Source: Heliocidaris tuberculata (taxonomy: Eukaryota; Echinodermata; Echinoidea; Camarodonta; Echinometridae). From it: a stretch of DNA of 64,000 nt. A model generated the notes under the pieces. It was not told where the DNA came from, did not search any database, and was given only the letters and a program-made list of their open reading frames with translations. The stretch is taken from NCBI GenBank assembly GCA_025618425.1, contig CM046832.1, positions 75,173,297 through 75,237,296 on the forward strand. The letters are read 5' to 3'. Of this stretch, positions 25,445 through 36,300 are shown in pieces. The translations under genes were made by a program, and so were the position numbers. Each line of letters opens with the position of its first letter. The first letter of the stretch is position 1.

Positions 25445-26105
25445 TGCAAGACTGTGGGTTAGGAGCTCCTTTTCTCTCCTAACAAGCTCCATGTAGAGTG
25501 GGTTAGGAACTCAGGACCTCCTTCTATCTCATTACAGGCTCCATATAGACTGTGGGTTAGGAGCTCTATCTCCATGACAGGCCACAGGCTCTAGGTAGAC
25601 TGTGGGTTGCGAGCTCCTTCTATCTCATTATAGGCTCCATGTAGACTGTGGGTGAGGAGCTCCTTCTATCTCCTAACAGGCTCTATGTAGACTGTGGATG
25701 AGGAGCTCCTTCTATCTTTGTACAGGCTCCATGTAGACTATGGGTGAGGAGCTCCATCTATCTTATTACAGGCTCCATACAGTCTGTGGGTTAGGAGCTC
25801 CTTCTATCTCATTACAGGCTCTATGTAGACTGTGGGTGAGAAGCTCCTTCTATCTTTGTACAGGCTCCATATAGACTGTGGGTGAGAAGCTCCTATCTTT
25901 GTACAGGCTCCATACAGACTGTGGGTGAGGAGCTCCATCTATCTCATTACAGGCTCCATAAAGACTGTGGGTTAGGAGCTCCTTCTATCTTCGTACATGC
26001 TCCATGTAGATTGTGGATTAGGAGCTCCTTCTCTCTCCTAATAGGCTCCATATAGACTGTGGGTTAAGAGCTCCTTCTATCTCATTACAGGCTCCATGTA
26101 GACTT
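25445..26105. repeat. 46-47-bp minisatellite, about 14 copies
   Basis: The unit reads AGACTGTGGGTTAGGAGCTC, CTTCTATCTCATTACAGGCT, CCATGT. Copies vary at TTAGG/TGAGG and CTCATTA/CTTTGTA, and each usually keeps the GGAGCTCC palindrome. Confidence 0.95.
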
Positions 26106-26339
26106 GGGGCATTCACCTTCCTCAACACTAAGAAACAAGAGGTACATGTAAACATTAATTTTTCAAGTCTATTAATCTTGGCATATTGATCAGCTGTAGT
26201 AGCCTATAAAACTTAAATTTGTGATTTGTTTATATGGTTTATAATGGTACATGACTGTGTTGACAATGAATGCTTTACACTGACAAATCCAAAATAAAGA
26301 AAAAGTAATTTCAAAAAGACCAGGTACATGTACTGTATA
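26106..26339. other. AT-rich spacer
   Basis: Nothing recognised. Confidence 0.4.
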
Positions 26340-27190
26340 AGATTTACTAGGTGTTAAAAGAAACTTTTGATTGTTAATAACTCAAAAGCTAAAATTTGTA
26401 TCAGACTGAGGTTTTCACATTGTAAAGTTAAAGGATGTCAAATTTATGTCAAATAGGTTTTGTGAAATTCCCTTAATTAATATTCTTATGATAATGCTCT
26501 GAAGATCACAAAATCTGTGTGCATCAGTAATTAATGAAGAGCACAACAATTGCAATTGTGCAGAGCAGCTGAAATTCCAGAGCACCTTTTTTAACCCAGC
26601 AAAAGGTTAGCAGAAATAACAGGTCCAAAGCACAATGGCATTGTTGTGTTCTGAATTAATTATAGGTACACACAGATTTTGTGGTCTTATTCTGTCAAAA
26701 ATTGAAAATCTAATTAAATATTCAGAGCATTATCTTAAGAATATCAATTACAGAAATTTTACAAAACTTACTCCAAATAAATTTGACATCCTTGAACTTT
26801 ATAACATGAAAATCTCAGTCTGATACCAGTTATAATTTTTGTGTTATTAACATTCAAAAGTGTCAGATGTTCTGAATATTTAATTAGTTTTTCACTCCTT
26901 GACAAATTAAGACCACAAAATCTGTGTACCTGTCATTAATTCAGAACACAAAATGCCACTGTGCATTGCACCTGTCATTTCTGCTAACCTTTTGCTATCC
27001 AGTATCATTAATGATTCATGACTCTGGGTTAAAAGAGGTGCAATGCGCAATTAAAATAGCTGTGCTCTGAATTAATTACTGATACACACAGATTTTGTAT
27101 TCTGATACAAGTTATAACTTTTGAAATATTAACGATCAAAAGTGTGGATTTTTTTAAAACACTTGGTATTATGGATAGTAGCAAGTGATA
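26340..27190. mobile_element. complex fold-back region with three or more arms
   Basis: CTTTTGATTGTTAATAACTC near 26366 pairs with the complement near 26842-26861, and TATCAGACTGAGGTTTTCA (26399) with TGAAAATCTCAGTCTGATA (26807). A further set (CAAAATCTGTGTG.., GAATTAATTACTGATACACA, AGATTTTGT) recurs at about 26509, 26670, 26915 and 27075 in alternating orientation. This suggests nested or duplicated palindromic units. Confidence 0.7.
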
Positions 27191-27638
27191 AGTGATAAAG
27201 GAGGGGTAATAATGTAAGCTTTAAAATGCAAATGCAAGCTTTTCAAATTTTCTTCTATTTTTCTAAAAAGACAAAATAATCAAAAACATTTTTGCTTTGA
27301 TGTATATTCTTTCCTATTTTCAGAACAAAATCGTAACTTTTATTTTAAATAACCCACATAATCCATTTCAGAGCAAAACAATAGCCCCTTTTAGTTTACA
27401 GGAGCCTTTTTCCCCCCATATTCTAAAGGAAAACAAACTTACAATTTGCTCTCAGGACCATTCTTATCATATTTAAATTTTTCATTTATTTCCATAGCTC
27501 TTTGCAGCTTTCCAGAAAAAAGTATTATCTCATCTTGTGTGAATTTTACTGATTATTACCTAAAAATCATGCACAAGAAATATTTGTTGTACTCAATCAA
27601 AATGAGTCAAGAAATTGCCTTAATTTATTCATGTATTT

Positions 27639-27783
27639 CAGTGGAAACTCGTTATAAAGAGCTCCAATGTAACGAGACTCCTGATATAACAAGGTAATTT
27701 TGCTGGTCCAAGGTCTTTATGATCTTTTTTTTTTTTTTTTTACCCTGATATAAGGAGATTCCTGATATAGTGAGTTTCCACTG
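27639..27783. mobile_element. mariner/pogo-like MITE (CAGTGGAAACTCGTTATAA termini)
   Basis: CAGTGGAAACTCGTTATAAA at 27639 pairs with TGATATAGTGAGTTTCCACTG ending 27783. Inner ATGTAACGAGACTCCTGATA and ATATAAGGAGATTCCTGATA are related. It holds a long poly-T. Confidence 0.8.
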
Positions 27784-27802
27784 TATTACTTTATCCTTTT
27801 AA

Positions 27803-28216
27803 GGCCACCACACACCTTACGATCGGTCTGCAGTCCGATTTGTGAAATAAATCACTATGGCATTAAATATTGGCATTTTAACAAATGAAATTTACCCTAT
27901 TCAGGTTCTGAAAAGTAATATGAATACTAAATAAAGGGTTTTGGTGAGCTGTCAGCTTTCTACAGGGAATAAGGGCAAAATTAGTTTCAAATCGTAGGGA
28001 GTCGTACGATTTTTGTGACGTCACTACGACTCGGAGCCGATTTGGCCATTCCACTGACTAGAAAACTTGGCAAAGGCCGTATTATCAATTTTTCTATCTG
28101 TATGACTATTCAGACCCTCAATCAAAAATATTTTTTGTTTTTAAATGATTTGTCAAATGATATTACATTTTCTTCTGAAATCGGATCGCAGACCAATCAT
28201 AAGGTGTGCGGTGGCC
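27803..28216 (+). mobile_element. TTAA-type MITE, copy 1
   Basis: About 414 bp with termini GGCCACCACACACCTTACGA and ATAAGGTGTGCGGTGGCC. Interior blocks CAGGTTCTGAA, AATATGAATACTAAA, AATAAGGGC, TTTCAAATCGTAG and GACGTCACTACGACT are shared with 60251-60660. TTAA lies at the left border and 1 nt from the right. Confidence 0.85.
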
Positions 28217-28621
28217 TTTAAAGGGATTCAAGTAACTTTGTGGAGGCTTGATTTAATAAATTGTTGAATTTTGATATCTGTCTTGTATAATGATGTTCAG
28301 AAGGATAAATAAATAGCCAGGCATAGAAAGGTTTCCAAATATATAATGCTATTATTAAGATATCTATGACTGAATACTCCCACTTACGAAAGCGTATGGC
28401 CATACGCTTTAGTCTAACACTAAGTCTATGGGGGAAAATGAGTCTGGCATTTGCGGTCACTTGCATATGTTTACTTTTGTGAAGCACATGATGATTTTGA
28501 AGTCCTTTCTTTTTTTCTGGGCTTCATTTTTACACCATTATTACATACACTGATAGCATGTAAGGCCAGCCAGGCAGCTCAGATTTTGTCAAGCCTCTAC
28601 AAAGTTACCAAATCACTTTAA
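28217..28621 (+). mobile_element. MITE with GTAACTTTGTGGAGGCTTGA termini, copy 1
   Basis: It starts TTTAAAGGGATT, then GTAACTTTGTGGAGGCTTGA; the right end TCAAGCCTCTACAAAGTTAC is the inverse. About 95% identical by eye to 62787-63170. It directly abuts the preceding element. An internal GAAAGCGTATGGCCATACGC hairpin is present. Confidence 0.85.
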
Positions 28622-29124
28622 GTATACCATACTTTTAAAATGTTACGGCAAGATACCACAACTTTCAGAAGAGTATATGTACATGTTTAGTTACATGGTT
28701 TAAAACAGATACATTCATGTCTAGATCAAATAAATCTAATATACTGCTTTTGATTATTTCATTCTAAACATAAATGTATCTATTTAAAGTAAATCAAACT
28801 CAAATTCAGTGATTTGTATAAAAAGTACTGAAGCCAACATGTATTAAAGTACCTTGCAATAACTATTTTTTCAACAGTGGTCTACTTAAAATTATGGCAA
28901 TTTCTGGGTATATTTGTGAACCAGGATTAATAAACCAAACATGAAACAGGCATAAATACACATACAAGTAATAATGGTTGATATTAACTGTAACTGATGA
29001 TCATGAAATGATTATTACTGTAATTAATAACAAGAACATCAAATTGTATTGGCTACATGTAGGGATAGGTTTAAATCATACATGTATTATAAGAAGGGTT
29101 CATGCAGGAATAGAGGGTACTCAC
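28622..29124. other. AT-rich spacer
   Basis: Nothing recognised. Confidence 0.4.
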
Positions 29125-29241
29125 AAGCAGCCATACTGGAGGACAAACAATAAAAACCTGTGCATCAGACTATGAAAAGCCATTGTTGTCATGGTCTAGT
29201 GCATGGGTTTGCTATTGTTTGTCCTCCAGCATGGCTGCTTA
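29125..29241. repeat. inverted repeat (AAGCAGCCATACTGGAGGAC)
   Basis: AAGCAGCCATACTGGAGGAC, then AAACAAT, pairs with ATTGTTTGTCCTCCAGCATG, then GCTGCTT. Confidence 0.8.
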
Positions 29242-29271
29242 TGTATGGAATTGTTACAATCCTCTGATTTA

Positions 29272-29497
29272 CAATAGACCGCTTCTGTAATGTATACAAA
29301 TTTATGCACATAATTCTCTGAGCACCTAGTGACGAGCTATTCTATTAACCTGCTTTTTATAAATGAGCCTCAATGCTTGGAATCCAGTTTGCATACATTA
29401 TCTGTTGCTATGTCCGGCAAGCTTTCAGGTTGTCAAGAACAACCTTTGTTTGAAAGGTATGTATAAAATTTGCATACATTACTGAAGCGGTCTATTG
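29272..29497. mobile_element. MITE with CAATAGACCGCTTCTGTAAT termini
   Basis: CAATAGACCGCTTCTGTAAT (29272) pairs with ATTACTGAAGCGGTCTATTG (ending 29497); the pairing continues through GTATACAAATT. It is 226 bp and non-coding. Confidence 0.85.
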
Positions 29498-29539
29498 ACT
29501 ATAACTGATTTGACAGTCCTGTGTAGCCAATAGTGAACC

Positions 29540-29935
29540 TTGACAAGTTCTTTCCAATGAAGTGTTTTTGTGGATTTGTGATCCCATATGGTCTCTGAAC
29601 AAAATCAGCTTTGTTGCCGAAAAATTAACTTTGAGCAATTCACATAATTTGCATATCAAAATCCATTGTGTTGTTCATCTTATGCAATGCAACCTTTGAC
29701 ACAACGAATGGAGGTTATGTCAGGGAATTATGTTGTATCACAGGTTTCACTGTACACTGTCATGGTTGAGTACAGCACGCACACTTTTTCAATATGCCTG
29801 TACATATGGCCATTTGGATATATGCAAATGATGCAAATGCCCAAAGTAACTTTTTCGGCAACAAAGCTGAAATTGTTCAGAGACCACGTGGGATCACAAA
29901 TCCACAATAAAATTTCAATGGAAATCTTCATCTTC
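29540..29935. mobile_element. TIR element, copy 1 (decayed copy at 44378-44735)
   Basis: TGTGGATTTGTGATCCCATA and CTCTGAACAA at the left pair with TTGTTCAGAGACC and GGGATCACAAATCCACA at the right. Inner AGCTTTGTTGCCGAAAAA pairs with TTTTTCGGCAACAAAGCT. Confidence 0.8.
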
Positions 29936-30010
29936 TAGAGTACTGTATACATTTACCCTTTTTTGGGCTCCCTGTATGAGACATGTGGGGAGGGAGGGGG
30001 GGGGGGGGGG

Positions 30011-30203
30011 GATTCAGCCTAGTCTGCAAGCACAGATCCTAATTTGACACTTTATCAAAAAATCATTGTCTTGAGAGAAGCCTAGAAGCCCAGCTACCTA
30101 CTGGTCATCAGGAGCAGCTATAGTACATGGCCTATGGTAGTCTTATAGTGCAGACTCTCTTTTACGACTGACCAGGGTTTGTGCCTGCAAACTAGGTTCA
30201 GCC
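30011..30203. mobile_element. MITE with GATTCAGCCTAGTCTGCAAG termini
   Basis: The left GATTCAGCCTAGTCTGCAAG plus CACA pairs with TGTGCCTGCAAACTAGGTTC plus AGCC. It follows a poly-G tract at about 29994-30010. Confidence 0.7.
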
Positions 30204-30243
30204 CATCTTAAATTTTTTGAAATAAACACTATTCAGGAAACCA

Positions 30244-30466
30244 CCAAGTTATATTCAGGCAGTGAGATAGTATATTTACATCAAGTTATATTCAGGCAGT
30301 GAGATAGTCTATTTCCACCCAGTTATATTCAGGCAGTAAGATAGTCTAATTCCACCAAGTTATATTCAGGCAGTGAGATAGTCTATTTACACCAAGTTAT
30401 ATTCAGGCAGTGAGATAGTCTATTTACACCAAGTTATATTAAGGCAGTGAGATAGTCTATCTATAA
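30244..30466. repeat. 37-bp minisatellite, 6 copies
   Basis: The unit CAAGTTATATTCAGGCAGTG, then AGATAGTCTATTTACAC, is repeated six times with few changes. Confidence 0.95.
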
Positions 30467-30716
30467 CTGTATATCTTATATGATTTGAAGAGAGTCAGAG
30501 AAGTGTTAACTCACGTTATTTGAGTTAATGCCCTTAGAACTTTTTAAAAAGCCAAATAATCATGTACAACCTCCATAGACAATCAATTCATTATGCAGGC
30601 ATTATGTTATCTGATTATGTTACAATACAACAATTGAGGTATATAAATTTGCACTAGGCATTTCTTTGGAAATGTTTCCAAATCATGATAAATTGATCGT
30701 TTTTGTGAATTTACAG

Positions 30717-30861
30717 GCATACCCAATCATACAAGTAAAATTTCGGCAGGGAGACCGTCAGCCACATATCAATGAACAGGTTTCTAAATTTTGTGAGGGA
30801 GTAGAGCAATATCAAGCAGGGGAAAATTTTGACATTTTTATTTTAGTGACATCCACTGCAG
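30717..30861 (+). CDS. candidate internal exon (unrecognised)
   Basis: An acceptor GTGAATTTACAG ends at 30716, and a GTGCAT donor follows CTGCAG at 30861. The 145-nt interior is open in the frame AYPIIQVKFRQGDRQPHINE, then QVSKFCEGVEQYQAGENFDI, FILVTSTAG. The amino-acid composition is protein-like and the codon pattern differs from the AT-rich flanks. The family is not recognised and no partner exons were found, so it may be a lone exon of a plus-strand gene, a decayed duplicate or chance. Confidence 0.25.
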
Positions 30862-31424
30862 GTGCATGTTGCATACTGGTAGTCTTTTATGGTATATAGT
30901 AATTATTGCATTGCAAAAGTATACTTGACAGAAGATGTAAAATTACAAAGAGTAACACATACCTTGCTACCCAAATATAAGATGATGGCTGCTAGAATAT
31001 TAAAAGTATTCTAATTTCAGAATTCTCAGGGGAAGGTGGGGCTGTACCCCCCTCTAGCCCCCCCCCCCTTAACACCTTTTCTTACAAGATCCTTTTTGCT
31101 ATATTAGTGATTTGTGGTTCATGACAAGACATGACATACAATGGAAATACATGTACCAAATTTTGCTAATACACTGAAATAATAACGTATAAACTTACAT
31201 TTCATTAACGATGCTGTAAAAAAAGAAGAAAAGAAACAAATACAACATGTACTAATAAAGAATCATCTACTGTATAGACTACCTTCTGATATCTCTTCTA
31301 ATATATGAAAGTATACCTACCCAACTCCAGAAAGTAGGATTCAATTTATTCAGATTTCTTTTGTGTGTGATCACTTATTCAAAAAAAAAATGCAATTCTC
31401 TTGGGTCATATTTTCATGAAAAAG

Positions 31425-31542
31425 GGAGATAAAGAGAGACAAAGAGGAAGAGGGAATGAGAGAGAATGAGAGAGAATGAGAGAGGAAGAGAGAGAATGAG
31501 AGAGGAAGAGAGAGAATGAGAGAGGAAGAGAGATAACGAGAG

Positions 31543-31605
<63 letters not shown>

Positions 31606-31606
31606 G
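31425..31606. repeat. (GA)n / GAGAGAATGA purine tract
   Basis: About 180 bp of GA microsatellite with an interspersed GAGAGAATGAGAGAGGAAGA higher-order unit. Ser/Leu-rich frames on the minus strand are artefacts of it. Confidence 0.95.
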
Positions 31607-31723
31607 AAATAGTGAGAGATAACATCAAAGGTCATCTAAGTTCTGGTAAAGGAATAAATTCTACCAGATCACATGAAGCTGAAACTGAATATTTAAGAGT
31701 AAGACTACAAATAAAGATTGTAC

Positions 31724-31872
31724 GACACATGCTCCTGTGACAATTGCTCTGCGTCAATTTGACAGAATACTTTTGTTAAACCCTGGACCAAGCACTATAC
31801 CTAACCCTAACCTGAAACCCTCAATCTTTGAAGATATAAAGCCCAGAGCAATTGGTGCAGGAACTTGTGTCA
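31724..31872. mobile_element. MITE-like inverted repeat (CAATTGCTCTG)
   Basis: GACACATGCTCCTGTGACAA, then TTGCTCTG, pairs with CAGAGCAATTGGTGCAGGAA, then CTTGTGTC. The loop includes ACCTAACCCTAACCTG, which is not a telomere array. Confidence 0.65.
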
Positions 31873-32844
31873 GAGCAACAGAAAGGAATGACATCAGAGA
31901 ACCAAATACCTATATATTCATCGGTCTTCATCAGTGTTTCAGTGAGACAAATTTTCAGATCGAAGTTTCTTGATGAAAAATGCTCTTCAACTATCAGGAA
32001 ATCATAAATAGATAGAGGAAGGGGTAAGGAGGGGAACTTTACTCAAAAGTTCATCAGTGTTTTCATCTCTTATTCATTGGGAATAGAGCCTTTGGGATTC
32101 CCAAAGAAATTCAGTGGGTCCTAAATTGTTCAATCTTGAATGATCCATGTGAATTTCACCCAGTGGTCCTTCACTGCTTTCAAAAAGGTGTGTATCTCTA
32201 GGGGTCCTGATCATCAATAGGATATCCAGGGTGGGATTCTAACGGGACCTTATTCCTCAACCATGGGGAACTCAGGAACCCACTTTGCTTCAGGAAACAC
32301 TGGGATGGGGAAAATGTGTACAGGATGAAGGAACATTGAAATGGTGAAGAAATAATGCCTTTGGGTGAGGGCTGGAGGAACATACACGGACAGTTAAGGG
32401 AACACCGACAGATAATATCTGGTGGACCCCCCCCCCCCCCCACACACACACACACACACACACACACATTTGAATAATTTGCACATGATAAAATGCTTCT
32501 TTTATCTCCCAAAGAGATGGACAATTGGTCCTTATATAGGAGTCCAACCTCCACCACCACCACCACTACTATTAAAATTAGACAGGAACAATTGACACAA
32601 AATGAAATGATATAAAAGAAGCTAGCTCAGGAAGCATTTTGGGAGAATAGTGTTTTTCAAGGAATAACCAATCTAAGCTTAGTACCCACAATATGACATT
32701 CCAGACCAGCTATTACGTCTAAGTTAGCCTGACTTACAAAATATAATTTTTTTTCTCTTCTTATTATCTGAAAGAGATACAATTGACACTGGAGAATCCC
32801 TTTCTACAAAGTGAATAGGAGTGTTTATATAGAGAATACATATA
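31873..32844. other. non-coding with poly-C/(CA)n tract
   Basis: Poly-C then (CA)n at 32427-32468. No gene recognised. Confidence 0.5.
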
Positions 32845-33372
32845 CAGTATGAGTCAATAAAAAAAGGAAACCCATATTCAAGCCCCCCCAAAAAACCAAA
32901 AAACAAAAAACAAAAGAAAAACAAGTGAAATTGCTGAAATGTATTATAAAGATATGATAGTAGATAATGTCTTCTTTAATTTGATAAGCTGCTCACTAAA
33001 ATGGATGACTGAGCACTAGTCATTTTTAAAAAGGATGTCAAAATCGTCTTTGCCCAAGTTTGGGCTGACTGATTGTTAAGGAGTTACTCACATTACTTGT
33101 GAGTGCATTCAACTGGAATCGTGATCATTAAACCAACCTCGGTCTGACCGTCAATTTCATTCAAAACTTGGGCAGAGGCAAATTCGACATGAAGCAGGAA
33201 AAATGTTACTGTTCAGCTGTACATGGTCAGGTTTTAATAATCAATGTGTCACATTAAAGGAAACATGATAGGCTAAAATATAAGTACATGTATCTTTAAT
33301 TCAAATCTATATGCACTGATTGCAATGATATTTAGGGTTGAATCTGGGTTTCCTTTTTATTGATTCACACTG
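32845..33372. mobile_element. Tc1/mariner-type non-autonomous element
   Basis: CAGTATGAGTCAATAAAAAA at the left pairs with TTTTTATTGATTCACACTG at the right, with TA on both sides. Inner CTTTGCCCAAGTTTGGGC and CAAAACTTGGGCAGAGGC are inverted. 528 bp, no transposase frame. Confidence 0.8.
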
Positions 33373-36300
33373 TATAGTCTAATACTCCCTATTCAGTCAC
33401 ACATGTTTTCATGAAGAAGGGAGAAATCTCATACTGCAAGGAAGCTAGACTCATTGTTTATCCTAACAGCCTTTTAAGTGGGTGCTTAACTGCAGAACGG
33501 CTTTTCCTTGTAATGAACTATATATTGGATAGGAAAGATATCTGGAGATGAAGCTTGTTACAAAGTGCAATTTCCTTCATCAAATGTAATCAAAAGTTTA
33601 CCACAGTGTAAGTCAGGATAATGAATTTGGTGAATCCACAAGTCTCAGCCAATAATGATAATAAATTCATTTAAAATCTACACTAATTTAAGTTCAATGG
33701 TCTTCAAACCATCTAAAATTGTTAGATCTATCAGTCTGGTGAGAGAAATGGGTTTAAACCTTGACATACTCTTCCATCATCAAATCTGATATGAAAAAAA
33801 GAATAGAAACAGATATGTATATTACAAACTTTCAGGGGAATCCAGTGACATGAAATGAAATGAAAGCTGAAATAAAAACAAATTTAAACAATATTCATTT
33901 TTTATGAATTCAGAAACATACCTGACTCCTGTGAATCTTACACTATGGTTAAACTTTTATTTGGTTCATGTACATGTATAAATATGAAGCAGTGTGTGAT
34001 ATAAATGATATCAATATTTCATGTATATACAGCCACATGTATATATTTATTTTTTAAAGTCTGGTTTCTCATCCTTTTTTCCAGCTCATTGTTAATTTGT
34101 TAATCTACTGACTACTGAATGTTTTCATTTCCCAGGGATAAATACAGGAACCAACCAATTCTAGATGCAATGAGTTAAAACATGTTGTTCAGTAAAAAAA
34201 GTGGTTATCCTTCTTGGGACAAATTCCCTGTTAATATATCCTGTAGCATAATTGTAACAAAATAGACCACTCTGTTAAAAATGTGTCTGTTCAAATGTCT
34301 ACTGTGAGCTACAAGGGCAATATAAAAACATATAGTATACACCTTTCTGACTTTCAATAGACAAACATTACTACCATGTTACTCGATATTAATAAAGAAA
34401 GTTTTCAATTAAAAGTTTTTGCTAAAGTTATCTCTTTATATTTTTTTTGGAGCAAATTCCACAATCTACAATGTGTATTGCATTTTGATGGTACAAAGTT
34501 ATGATTTTTTTGTGACAAGAAATGTTCTTCGACTGCAGCCAGACCTATGAGCCAGACCCACATACACAGAAGTTAAATTTCCTTGATGATGAAATATATG
34601 TAGCAAGAGTTATATTGTATTAATTGCTAATGAATGAAATTAGTGGGTATATAAAACATGAACGGGAATGAGGTTAGCAAACACTTAATGCAATACATGA
34701 CTATATTACTGAGATCTCTCATAAAATGACCCAACATTTGCACAATTTTTCTACTGGCTTTGTTACCTTTTATTGATTTCTACAAATTTCATTTACATTT
34801 AATGACAACTAAAGTTTCATTACTAATACTTAGTAACCATAAATACAAGACTCTTTCTTAAAATGTTGATGTTATAAGTACCGTAAAAGCTGTAATTTAA
34901 GCACAATTGTGTGTTGTTTTTTTGTGCAGAGCAAAGAATATCATTATTTTTAAAAATTCTTGTTGCATGATTTCTTGTCCTTATGCTTTATCTACTGGAA
35001 CTGCTCAACATGTATACATGTAGAAATACACAAATATTACTGCTTTTAAAGTACATACAGGACCGTGTAAAGGTAAGAGAATCCTCCAACATTCACATCT
35101 CATGTCCATCTTAAAATCATTATTGAAAGGTCTACATTGTTTTCTTGATTATTCTCCTTAGAGGAAATAAATATAATCATCTTACATCTACAAATACCAT
35201 ACATATCTATTGCATAAATGAACTAATAATAGACAGCTCTACTACACTACTACACTTTTAGTATTCTTATATAATATTACAGTTGCATGGAAACAAGACA
35301 AATTTGATTTCTTAATCAAATAATACAAGTATATTGCTCAATATGCTTTAACACAAAAATAACAGCCTCTCATTTGGATAAGCCAAGATGCATCAAGATT
35401 TTTCTTTCAAGTGAATAACTTTTACTTTGACATTAGAAGTCAAACTTTCTCAAATTTCCCAGCAGGTATTTCTATGTACAAAATTGCAATGAACTTGATT
35501 TTTTCACAGTTCTTAGCAGGTGGGGGAGGGGCTCCAAAATATTATAACATGGATATAAATAATTGATCTCATTTATTTCTTATAAACATTCTGGCTATTC
35601 AAACAGCATCCAAATCTTGAAATATCTAGAATCTGCAATTTGTACAAAAAGACCAGTTCCAAACAAACATACTGTACAAACAAAATGAACATTTGAATTT
35701 TGAAATCAATTCAAGATTTTAGTGAACAGGAAGACCAATTATATATGAGTCCCCCCCCCCCCTTCAGATCCCTCCACATGAGTTTTCAATGCTTCCATGG
35801 GCCAAAATTTTTACTGTACCATCAAAGTATAAGATAATAAATATAATACAATTATTTCCTACAATGCATACAAATAAATATTGATTGTCCAAACTGAGGC
35901 AAGAGGAAGAAAATTAGAAGGGCATCACACTTCACACAATAAAGACTTTTTATACAGTAATAATACATTGCTATACTACAAGCATTTCTTATGAACAAAC
36001 TTAAAATAAAAGTAAATGAAGAGGGTAAGCTCTACACCAAAATGAATAAATTATTTGAGCTTATTTTTTTAATTTTTGTCTGATGAATGCATGTATTCCC
36101 AAAGACATTTACATACACCCTGCCTCACATAATGAACCACAAATTCTTTGTGCACACAAAAATCATATTATTTTACAGTATAATGCTTTACCTTGTAAAC
36201 GTACATGTATTTTGTCTTTTCTTTATAAAAATTCCCTAACCAATTGCAAGGATAGTGCTTTAATAGAAGATGCAGGGAGTCTCAGCTCCTACCTCCATGG

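Noticed and set aside
25445..26105. CRISPR-like array
   Set aside because: The repeats are contiguous 46-47-bp units without unique spacers, in a eukaryotic genome; it is a minisatellite.
31371..31635. Ser/Leu-rich minus-strand frames
   Set aside because: They are direct translations of the GA microsatellite.
31795..31815. CCTAACCCTAACCTG as telomere-like repeat
   Set aside because: Only two imperfect units inside an inverted-repeat element.
32198..32566. 122-codon minus-strand frame
   Set aside because: It is centred on a (CA)n/poly-C tract giving a Cys-Val run and poly-Gly; no homology seen.
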